Assembly: GCA_018136815.1 (NCBI GenBank)
Contig: CM030937.1
Coordinates: forward strand, 3,709,820-3,773,819
Source: Isochrysis galbana
Taxonomy: Eukaryota; Haptophyta; Isochrysidales; Isochrysidaceae
Length of the DNA: 64,000 nt
Reading direction: 5' to 3'
Shown here: piece by piece, positions 10,222 through 18,544 of the stretch
Layout of the letters: each line of letters opens with the position of its first letter
Numbering within the stretch: position 1 is the stretch's first letter
The notes under the pieces: generated by a model
Seen by the model: the letters and a program-made list of their open reading frames with translations, nothing else
Told to the model about the DNA's origin: nothing
Database searches by the model: none
Position numbers and translations under genes: made by a program

Positions 10222-10734
10222 ATGTGGACTGTCGCCCTCGCGAGCGCTGCGCTCACCACGAGGATGGCCGGCTCTGTCGGTAGCCGCACGAGCTCGCCGC
10301 TGATGGTGCAGTCTCTCAGTGCGTCGGAAGTGTCACGTCTCTCCTCTGCAGCCCTCGCCTACCTGGGCGACTCGGTCTTCGAGACGCATGCCAGGCAGTA
10401 CCTGCTGTGGCCCCCTCTACGCCATCGAGACCTGGTGAACCTTGTGCGTACCTTTTCGTGTGCAGAGGGTCAGAGCGCCGCGTTGAAACGGCTGCATGAC
10501 AGCGGGATTATCTTCAGCGAGGAGGAGGAAGCATGGCTGCGGCGTGGGCGCAACTCCGCCGGGAGGGGCCCGAGGCGCGCAGCTCCAGGGGAGTACCGTG
10601 ATGCTAGTTCGCTAGAATGTCTCCTGGGGTACCTACACCTCACAGACAGAACTCGCTGTGAGGAAATTCTTGACTTCATACTTGGCGACCCAGCCCTCCA
10701 TAAACTCAAAGCCGACATGAGTTCACTGGAGTGA
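10222..10734 (+). CDS. mrnC: Mini-ribonuclease III, probably plastid-targeted
   Basis: 170 aa. Mini-III enzymes are RNase III catalytic domains without a dsRNA-binding domain. They mature 23S rRNA in bacteria and act in plastid rRNA/intron processing in plants. Visible signatures: ALAYLGDSVFETHARQYLL (catalytic Asp helix, family GD-x-V/Y-x-E), RRGRNS, and EYRDASSLECLLGYLHLT (family Y-R-x-AT-x-E-ALIGYLYL, with the second acidic residue). The domain spans ~33-160, close to a bacterial enzyme's length. The first ~30 residues (VALASAALTTRMAGSVGSRT) are hydrophobic then Ser/Arg/Thr-rich, consistent with a plastid presequence, but no cleavage site can be fixed. The start is the first ATG; the frame is open further upstream without a Met. 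Intronless. Confidence 0.87.
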   Translation: MWTVALASAALTTRMAGSVGSRTSSPLMVQSLSASEVSRLSSAALAYLGDSVFETHARQYLLWPPLRHRDLVNLVRTFSCAEGQSAALKRLHDSGIIFSEEEEAWLRRGRNSAGRGPRRAAPGEYRDASSLECLLGYLHLTDRTRCEEILDFILGDPALHKLKADMSSLE

Positions 10735-11194
10735 GATAGGGTGGCATGGCGAGATGGGATGGCGGTGCAATCACACAACGTGGAGATCATGTTCGCTCGC
10801 CCGATGCATATGGCAGAGTGGTATCGCTCTCACCATGTGCAGACTGTTTGGTAACTGGGAGTCCTCGATGAGCGCCTCCGCACAATTCGGGGATCGCGTC
10901 GCGCACCTCTTCATGTACCTGTGTACACTTGGAGGTGCGAGGAAGGGCAGCATCGTGTTGCCAATTCTCGCCTATTGCTATCGCTCACTTCTCGATGGCT
11001 TGAATGTACTAGTTTCAGTTTCGGCATCTATCGATTGGCTTCTCCTTCCAGGCAGCGATTATTCTAGGTCGTTCGGCTTAAACTTCATGGTCGCGATGGC
11101 TTGACACCTTTTTGAGGTAAACAAGGCTTCACACGTTTGTTGTAGGGTTGTTGCGGAGGCGCCGCATGTCCGTCTCCTTGGTTGAAGCTAGATA
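10735..11194. other. 3' region, no gene seen
   Basis: Contains the probable mrnC 3' UTR. Open frames here on both strands lack coding character. Confidence 0.4.
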
Positions 11195-11335
11195 AATAAA
11201 ATAATTAATGTTATATCCTAGCCAACCCTACTAGCTAATTGGACACAACTTTTCCGTCCCGGAATCCCGCCATGCCTGACGAGCCAGGTGTCCGAGTGCT
11301 ACCGGGGGGAGGGGGCCGCGCCCACAGCACGACTT
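11195..11335 (-). mobile_element. GC-rich retroposon, 3' end fragment
   Basis: Read leftward it ends GGGTTGGCTAGGATATAACATTAAT plus an A/T tail, and it contains 'attccgggacggaaaagttg', identical to the 3' ends near 13560-13636 (+) and 41775-41870 (-). Only the last ~140 bp remain. Confidence 0.75.
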
Positions 11336-11448
11336 GCATCCGCTTACCAGCCAAGTGCCGTGGGCTCTAGCCCGCATCAGCCGCGCGGCCACAGCCATCT
11401 AGCTCGAGCCCCTTTCACCAAGCCCGCAAAGCAAATGAGGGAACATGA

Positions 11449-11472
11449 GTACCGAAGGGGGGCCCTCGGTAC
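11449..11472. repeat. Hairpin repeat, GTACCGAAGG...CTCGGTAC
   Basis: Imperfect inverted repeat: GTACCGA and TCGGTAC arms around GGGGGGCCC. It is the first of a short series of related hairpins. Confidence 0.6.
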
Positions 11473-11594
11473 CTACGTCTGGGGCCGAACTCGGCGGCAT
11501 TCTAGCACTATGTCGGCTGCTAGTGAGATTGATCATCAGATTGATCCCTGCCGAGCCGGCAACACACCCAACCTCCGAGGCAAAAAGAGGGAAT

Positions 11595-11628
11595 GGTGCC
11601 GTGGGCACCAATCAGTGCCCACGGCACC
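11595..11628. repeat. Perfect 14-bp inverted repeat
   Basis: Arms GGTGCCGTGGGCAC and GTGCCCACGGCACC are perfectly complementary, with loop CAATCA at 11609-11614. Confidence 0.9.
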
Positions 11629-11784
11629 ACTTGTAGGAGGCAATGCGGGCAACGGCTCCAGCTGCGCTAGCGATCCAGCGCGGTGGTTCTGGCGCCCGCT
11701 CTTGCACCAGCCGCGCTGTCAGCACGAACTCACCAGCCCCCCTGCAACCTTGCAATCCATGCCTGTGTGACCAAGGGAGGAAAT

Positions 11785-11827
11785 GGTGCCGTGGGTACCA
11801 AGGGGGGACCTCGGTGCCCACGGCACC
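11785..11827. repeat. Long imperfect hairpin of the same family
   Basis: GGTGCCGTGGGTACC ... TCGGTGCCCACGGCACC form a ~20-bp stem with two mismatches. A further, interrupted member starts near 11985 (GGTGACGTGAGTACC) and resumes after the TIR element at 12599 (GGTACCCGCGGCACC). Confidence 0.85.
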
Positions 11828-12020
11828 ACTCGTAGCAGATGCCACGGCCCCGGCCTTGCAAGCGGTCGGACGCGCCCCTTCGGCACGTCTGGCGTCGCGC
11901 ACACGGCAAATGCAAAGCTTTCACAGACAGCGCCAGCGCCAGCGCCCATCGCGCTTGAATATTTCGCCTGCGGGGCAACAGGAGGGAATGGTGACGTGAG
12001 TACCGAGAGGGAGCCTTGGT

Positions 12021-12594
12021 TAGGGCGGTCAAACACGGCTTTTTAAGTATTAATATATGGGGGGGGTCGATATTTTTGTCCGTGAGCGGAAAGCCCCGGC
12101 GAAAGCGGCTCGGAGGGTCTCCCCGCCTTTTCAGAATCCTCGTCCGAAAAGACGGTGCGAAGTCCCGTCGGACCCCCCCCCCCCCCTTGGACACGCTCTG
12201 GCGGCTCATACGAGCCGAACTGGACGTCGCTCTCTCACTGAGAGATGTGTTTCTTTCACTTAAAAGGTGCCTAGACATATATTAAATTTTTCGCATCGCG
12301 CTACCACACGAAGCCCTTTGGGCATCGCCCTTTGTTCACTGCCGCTCTGAGGCCCTCGTTCGGATGCCGACATCGCTCCGCTCTCTAGTAGACTTTGTTG
12401 TCACCTCCGGTGAGTTCTGACCGTCTCGCCCCTCGTTTCGTTGGTTCTACGCTCGTTTTCGTTATCTCCGTCGCTACTCCGTCGCGAGTATACCCATTTC
12501 CAGTGTAATACCCTAAAAATCGCGTGATAAAACCTCAATCTTGACTTGGTGAATTTTCACCCATAGAAGTTAAAAGGCGTGTTTGACCGCCCTA
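12021..12594 (+). mobile_element. Non-autonomous DNA transposon, 574 bp, TIR TAGGGCGGTCAAACAC
   Basis: Left end TAGGGCGGTCAAACACGGCT and right end GTGTTTGACCGCCCTA are inverted repeats matching over the terminal 17 bases. The direct repeat CCTTGGT flanks both sides (12014-12020 and 12595-12601), a 7-bp target-site duplication. The interior has no transposase. Joining the flanks at one CCTTGGT restores one arm pair of the hairpin family, so the element landed in such a hairpin. The superfamily cannot be named from this alone. Confidence 0.85.
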
Positions 12595-12613
12595 CCTTGG
12601 TACCCGCGGCACC

Positions 12614-13636
12614 TGCCCCCTGCCCCCTGAGCTGTGCTCCCAGGCCCCTGCAGGCCACCTGGGGACCTGAAGAGGGGCCGCAGGCGCGCGCCATGGGCCC
12701 CCGCCGCAGGGAAGAGAGGCAGTGATGGTGCATCAGTTCATCAGCTGACACCAACTTCGAGGCTGATACTGATATCATAGCTGATATAAGCTAATGGACC
12801 TCATCAGCTGATATCACCTCAAAGGCCCTGAGCGAGCAGAATATCAACTGATATCAGTGGCTTGTGTATTTGCTGCAGACCTAAATGCGACAAAACGTCA
12901 TTGTCTGAGCAATATGTGAGCGTCAAGTGGCTCAGGTGACGGCGCGTGGGCTGGGCGCAGTGCGGAGAGCCAGTTCGACTCCCATCCGACCTCAGTAAAA
13001 CTCAACTTTTTTGCACTTTTTTTTTGGATGTAGAAAGTAAAGGGGACTGTGTTTTGTTTTCTCCCCGCTCCAAGCTGCTGACAACTGATAACTGATATCA
13101 GTTATCAGCTCGAGGTGAGCTGATACTGATGTAAAAAACTGATATTAGTACTGATGCACCATCACTGAAGAGAGGAGGAAAAGGGAAGAGGGAGGGGAGG
13201 GGGGAGCGGCAGCTCTCCCCTCCGGTGTTTACGTGTCTTCTCGACCTATTTGGGTAAGAGAAGACGGGGACGCCAGAGCCAGGAGGGAAGGGCCGCGGCT
13301 CGCCGCGGCCACTCGCTCGGGCGAGGGAGATTAGCGCTCTGGGCCCCTAAACTCACGAGTGCCCCCGTGCCCCCCCCCCCCCTGCGTTGTTTTACCCGAA
13401 AGGGGTTTTCCCCCAGCGTGGCCTCGAGGAGAAGGTGTGCTGGGGTGCGCAGGGTCGGTGCTTGCACTGGGGGGAGGACAAATATCGAGGGGAGGGGGCA
13501 GTGCCCCCTCCCCCCGGTACCGCTCGGCCACTCGGACACCTGGCTCGTCAGGCATGGCGGGATTCCGGGACGGAAAAGTTGTGTCCAATTAGCTAGTGGG
13601 GTTGGCTAGGATATAACATTAATATTTTAAAAAAAA
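12614..13636 (+). mobile_element. GC-rich A-tailed retroposon carrying a nested MITE
   Basis: Flanked by a 15-bp direct repeat GGTACCCGCGGCACC (12599-12613 and 13637-13651). The 3' end is CATTAATATTTTAAAAAAAA, so this is an RNA-mediated insertion on the + strand. Body sequence matches the inverted copy at 41770-42640 almost throughout, including 'tcgaggggagggggcagtgc' and 'attccgggacggaaaagttg'. No protein is encoded. It is 5'-truncated relative to that copy and interrupted by the MITE at 12720-13167. Confidence 0.85.
12720..13167. mobile_element. hAT-like MITE, 448 bp
   Basis: Terminal inverted repeats CAGTGATGGTGCATCAG and CTGATGCACCATCACTG (17 bp, perfect) are flanked by the 8-bp duplication AAGAGAGG (12712-12719 and 13168-13175). 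A CAGTG start with an 8-bp duplication is the hAT pattern. Subterminal TGATATCAG palindromes repeat many times. The uninterrupted target survives in the sister retroposon near 42190-42225 (complement GGGAAGAGAGGAGGAAAAGG), so the insertion is precise. Confidence 0.9.
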
Positions 13637-13651
13637 GGTACCCGCGGCACC

Positions 13652-14924
13652 ACTCACTAGGGGCGCGGGCTACGGATCCGGGCATGACTGGGGTCGATCT
13701 CAGCGGCTCCAGATGCCCGCCTCTGATCCCACTTTGGAGTGGTGGCCGAGGCGCCTTCCCGGATCCGCGCGGTAACTGAAGGGAATGTGAGTTTGTGAGT
13801 TTCTGTGGAGAGGAACGGCCTGGCGAGCATGCGAAAACGTGTGCATCAGGCAACATAATGCATGCTCTGGGTTCGGAGTGAGCGGGCGCGGGCGTGCAAG
13901 GTGAGGAGGAGGAGGGCAGCGCACCGGTGTGATCAGCCGCTCCACGCGCGTCGGAGCGCGTCGGCGCGTCGGGTCACCGAGATTGGCCGCCATGACCACC
14001 TAACGCATGGGGGGTCACGAGGGGTTCAAACGACAACACTGAGGCACCCACCAGCAGAGCTCGGTTCAGTCGGCGGGCGAACGTGAAGTTCGACCCGCAG
14101 AGCCGTCTCCTGTCTCCTGGCCCAGCAGCTGGTCGCGCCAGTCGCGAGCGAGCCAGCAACACCCCACACCCCACCACACGCCCACAAGAGCGTGGTGGAG
14201 ATCGACCACCTCGAGCGAGGCGGACGCCATCCCTCCGCTCCGCAGACAAGAAGCGGCAGAGGAATTCTTCGCCCCCCCTCACGAAAAAAGTACTCGCTTC
14301 CAGGAAGGATGGAAGGGGTTTTCTTTTCCTTTTCTTCCCCTTCCCCTCCCCACCTCTACCCCTAGCTGAGGGACCGTGACTCAACGGCAACGGAGCCCCT
14401 ACCCCGCGATGGGGGTGTGCGCGGTTGGTGCATGGCTCGTCCGGTGTATGTGGCTAGGGATGCTAGCCAACAAGACCTCTTACACTCTTACAAGACTACA
14501 ATTTCTAACGGTATGTTACGTATTTCCCCCTCGAAACTCTAAACCTAACGGAGGGAGGGGCAACCATAGCTACATTTAAACTCGAGCGAACAGCTCCGAG
14601 CCCGCGCAGCAGCGCAGCGAGATGACGCGGCACCGCGGGTTCGAGATTCGCCTCGCCTCGCACTCTCTCTCTCCACACCTTTCTCTCTCTCTCTCTCTAC
14701 GGAAGGAGTCGAGAGACAGAAAGTAGTCTGGAGGAGGAGAAGAGATGAGAGGGAAAAGAAAGCTTTGGATGGAAGAGAATGTCAGGTAGGCCACTCAATC
14801 TCCTCCACCCACCCCACCCCACCCCCACCCCCACCAATCCCTCCCCCCCCCCCACTTTTCTCTCTCTCCCCCTCTCCTGAAGGTGAGGGCTTCACTCTCT
14901 TCCTCTCGCGCGAGTGGCGGCACC
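13652..14924. other. Intergenic, no gene seen
   Basis: GC-rich sequence, then C/T-rich tracts (14640-14880, CT dinucleotides and C runs) upstream of the Arf-like gene, likely its promoter and 5' UTR. A 138-codon leftward frame (14390-13974) is Arg/Gly-rich with no recognisable domain. Confidence 0.4.
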
Positions 14925-15909
14925 ATGGCCGCCGCCTCGACACGCATTTGGCTCTGCGCACTGCTTGCCTCTGCGGGGGCGACGCAGCTCGAGACACATC
15001 GGCCGCGATCGCTCGATCACACGCGCATCCTCCACCCCTCGAGGAGCATGCGTCAGCACGCGGCGCCCCTCAAGCACCAGCAGCGCTCAGAGTTGCAAGC
15101 AGATGAGCTCGGCCTCCGCCTCCGAGGTGGTGGTGCTACACTCTCTCGCCTGCTGCCAATCCTTCTTGGCCGGCGTCACTGCAAGATACTCATGCTCGGC
15201 TTGGATGCTGCGGGCAAGACGACCATCTTGTATCAGCTCAAGCTAGGTGCGTGGTATTCATGCGTGCTCAGTGCATCGACGACTAGCTGCACCGAGAGTG
15301 GACTCTCCTTGCGAATCTCGTGAGGATTGGCCTTCCAACTGACTAAACGCGGAGACCGATCCATAATCCCGCGCGGCTCAGGTGAAATGGCGACGACGAC
15401 GCCCACCTTGGGAGTTAATGTGGAGACGGTCTCTTACAAGAACATCGAGTTCATGGTCATGGACATGGGTGGACAGGATAAGATCCGTGCGCTGTGGTCT
15501 CATTATTACGAGGGTGGTGAAGCCATCATATTTGTTGTCGATTCTTCCGACGAGGAGCGCTTGTCGGAGGTGCGTCACCTTGCAAGCCCATGTCTAGCTT
15601 GCTGAGGCACACACGCCCTGCTGAACGCACAGAACGCTAACACCGTTCGCCTCTGCTTGGTAGGCGCATGCTGAGCTGCACAAGCTGATGGAAGCGGAGG
15701 AGCTCAAGGACGCGTTGCTTTTGGTGTATGCTAATAAGCAGGACTTGCCCCAAGCGCTGTCCGTTCAGGAAGTGGCAGATGCGCTCGAACTTAGCACAAT
15801 TCCCGGGCGCGTGTGGTATATCCAAGCGTGCTCCGCTACATCAGGCGATGGCATCAGCGAAGGTCTAGAATGGCTTGCATCGAAACTTGCTGCCAAGAGG
15901 AAGGCATGA
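14925..15909 (+). CDS. Arf-family small GTPase with N-terminal signal peptide
   Basis: Exons 14925-15246, 15382-15569 and 15664-15909 (251 aa); donors GTGCGT, acceptors CTCAG and GGTAG; phases 1 and 0 agree. The G domain (~85-251) has the Arf signatures [47 protein letters not shown] (family WDVGGQ, here with Met and no Trp), NKQD and [16 protein letters not shown]. Arf and Arl proteins recruit coats and lipid enzymes to membranes, normally through a myristoylated Gly2 and an amphipathic helix. Here residues 1-70 are different: [15 protein letters not shown] is a clear signal peptide core, followed by a basic stretch ending LGLRLRGGG. That points to import into the ER or complex plastid rather than the cytosol. 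The start is the first ATG of the exon with a GCCACC-like context. Confidence 0.88.
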
Positions 15910-16186
15910 TGAGAGAGTGACTAGTCTGTGAAGATTGGCGTCAGATTGTGCGTTTGGCGGACGGCTGGGAGGATGCTCTCACGCAATATGCAATATGGCG
16001 TGGCATACACACACACACATGTACACATGTGTCTAGTCTTGTTTGCCGTCGCCAGTAGCTGGCTCGTGGTCTTGGTCGCGCGAGACTCCTAAGTGTAGCA
16101 TATGTGTCCACGTGTGTCTGTTCGCATTGCTGTTGACGTACTGTGATCGATCATGCCTCGGCTGCTATGGTTCAGAGGAGCTGAGA
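15910..16186. other. 3' region of the Arf-like gene
   Basis: Contains a CA-dinucleotide stretch near 16005-16030. Nothing else seen. Confidence 0.4.
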
Positions 16187-16485
16187 ACCTACTTTTATAA
16201 GTGAGGGTCAATGGGGGCACTCTGCGCCGCCCTTCACCGGGCACTTACTCCCCTCCGGGGGGGGCCGTCAGTCACTCTCATGCCCTGCCTCCTGGTATGG
16301 GCTGAGCATTCAACAACCTGTCCCAAACCCCCAGTGGGCGCGGGTAAGGACTCGCACTCCCTAGGCCCGCATGGGCCTGCACCTGCACACCTGCACTCGC
16401 ACTGACCTTCCCCCCAGGACGTATGGGTTCACATTGACACGCCCTTGAGGGCCCATTACACATTACAGTAGCTTGGGCAAGGTGT
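16187..16485 (+). mobile_element. GC-rich retroposon, head fragment
   Basis: Starts AACCTACTTTTATAAGTGAGGGTCAATGGGGGC, closely matching the head of the insertion at 48937, followed by the same 'agtgggcgcgggt' block. Confidence 0.7.
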
Positions 16486-17499
16486 TAACCCATCTGGCCT
16501 CTTACACGTGTTGACGCCGGGCACGACAAGTGTCAAGTGTTGACACAGCGTGGACGCACTTCTAGCCTTATAATTGCTGCGGTTGCTGCTTGCTTTAGCA
16601 GGCTAGCGCGGCAGCGAGCGCGAGGCAATGCGCTGTCAAATTACAAAGTGCCTAGCGGGACGCGCGCGAGCGCCGTCTCCTCACAGCGAGCGCCGTCGCG
16701 TCGCAGCGCGCTTGGCCGCGCGCGGCCGCCGCGCGCAGGTGGGACGCGCAGAGACCCGTGGCCCGTGGCCCGTGGGCGGCCGACGGCAGGAAGATTCGTC
16801 CAAAACATTCTCCGGTCCCAAGATATCTCGTGGGGGGTCTCTCTGCGCTCCGCGAGGGAAAGGACGCGATCTCGCTCCGAGATTGGCCTCGCGCCCTCCC
16901 ACGCTGCCCCGCCGTGCCCTCGGTCCCTCGCCCCCCCCGCGGCAGGTTCTTCCTCTCGGCGTGCCATCCGTCGCCTCCGGCCGTCATATTATTTCCCCCC
17001 CCGCGCGCGAGGTTCTTCTCCTCCGCGCGCGGTTCGTTTCCTCCGGCCGTCGTTCGTTCCCCCCCCGCGCGCGCACTGTTCCCCCCCCCCTTCGCTTCGA
17101 TTCCTCTCACGATTCCTTCGATGATTGCCTCCATCTCGTCCGTTCTTCTTCGCGATTCTCGCGGAGGGGGCACCAACGTTTAACGTTAGTTTCACCGCGT
17201 TTTCGGTAAAAGAAAGGAAGAACGAATGGCACGCGCCTCGCGTCTCGCGTCTTGTTTCGTCGCCCCTTGCTCGTCGCTTGTCTAGAAGGTCTCTTTGCAC
17301 ATCGCCTTCTTCCCCCCGCGCGAGTTTGGACCTCTCCTCGACCCTCCGCGTTGGCTTCAGCTTCAGCGGACGAGTTTCACTTTAACGATAGTTCGAACCC
17401 TTCGTTTGCGTAGTTTTGCGCTCTCTTTCCGTATTTCTTCGCGCATGACGAGCGATCGCGACCTCAGCCTTCGCCGCGCGGGGAGGGTTTGTTTATCGT
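16486..17499. other. GC- and pyrimidine-rich leader-like sequence
   Basis: Long C runs and CG-rich words with overlapping frames on every strand that carry no domain. Probably the 5' leader of the retroelement whose ORF1 starts at 17777. Confidence 0.35.
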
Positions 17500-17960
17500 A
17501 TGATTACGGAGTGTTTACGTTAGTTTTCTGAGCCCAAGGTCGTTGGAGTTTGGGTTTTTCGTGAGTGGTTTTGTAGCAACTTCGTCGAGTCCCACCGTGT
17601 TCCCAAGCGAGACCCCCCGAGTTCCCGAGTCTATACCCCGAGTCAACGAGTCAATACAAGCCAAGCACGCGCCTGAGCCACCCCCAGTCGCCTGCCACCA
17701 CCTCCCGCAAGCCTCCTTCCACACTTCCGCGCCCTCCGTGCTCCGTGCGTGCGTCGTGCGTCGTGCGTCGATCACCATGCCCGTAGTCACCCCCGAGGAA
17801 AGCTCCATGAGCTCCCCACAAGAACCGCGTTCCGCGCCAGCTGCCGGCGCGCCCCCGCAGGCAATCTCCAAGAGTGAGATGAGCCTTGCTCTTGCTCTGA
17901 CAGGGTTGGGGCCCAAAGGGCTGGGGGGCAAAGGGCACCGAATACCGAATCTGTGCTAGA
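17500..17960 (+). pseudogene. Retroelement leader and ORF1 start (MPVVT type), copy 2
   Basis: ATG at 17777 opens MPVVTPEESSMSSPQEPRSA, ending at 17959. The leader words match copy 1 at 6195. After about 50 codons the frame runs into the TIR-family repeat, so the element is broken there. Confidence 0.6.
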
Positions 17961-18075
17961 TGCTAGATGACTACCGCTTTACTTTGATGTATTTCCCCAA
18001 TCCCAATCCTGACTTTTTCGTTTTCTTAGCCCTTAGAATTTAAAATAGTCTTTGACCGTTGTTTGGCCGCCCTAA
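17905..18075 (-). repeat. AGGGCGGTCAAACA terminal-repeat family, inverted copy
   Basis: Contains the complement of the family blocks ('gggcaaagggcaccgaatac', then TTTGACCG and GGCCGCCCTAAT near 18050-18075). Confidence 0.6.
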
Positions 18076-18544
18076 TGAAGGGCGACGAGCAGCAGCGACA
18101 GGCACTGGGGACATAAAAGTAAAAAACTCTTGAAGATGCCTACTACTGCTACTTCTAGGACACTTCCCCTCCCGGGAGGCCGAGGCCTTTGCCCCACACT
18201 CCCTCCCCCCCCCCCCCCCCCCCCGCCCCCGCCCACAAACACACACACATACACATTCCTTTGTCTTCGGTGTAGGCCTTGGTCGCGCGCCCTGAAATAC
18301 AAAATGCTGTTGAATAGTGTACCAGACCCGAGGCGATAAAAACAAAGCCCACGGCGAAACCGTCAAGGCTGGCGGTGGCGGGGCGGCTGGAGCTGCGGAG
18401 TGGGGTTGGTTGGCAGTGGGTGGCGGGGCGACGGGGCGGGGCGGTAGGCCGCGGCTGGTTGAGGGGCGGGCCAGCAAGCTGGGGTAGGGGGTTTTGACGG
18501 GGGCGCAGCGCCTGCGCGCGTCGCCAACCGCGGCGCAAGGGCCG
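18076..18544. promoter_or_regulatory. Upstream region of the IQ-motif gene
   Basis: An 18-C tract and CA repeat near 18205-18260, then G-rich sequence up to the ATG. The long leftward frame here is a low-complexity shadow. Confidence 0.35.

Noticed and set aside
9204-10289. 361-codon version of the UBL gene starting at 10289
   Set aside because: The extra N-terminus overlaps the divergent mrnC gene and is Pro/Ser/Lys low complexity; ATG 9935 begins the conserved domain.
11449-11830. CRISPR-like array
   Set aside because: Repeat arms are palindromic and diverged, spacing is ~150-200 bp, and no cas genes exist; this is a eukaryotic nuclear sequence.
12900-13000. tRNA-like A/B box (TGGCTCAGG...AGTTCGACTCCC) inside the hAT-like MITE
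   Set aside because: The T-arm and acceptor stems do not pair, so I do not call a tRNA or a tRNA-derived SINE.
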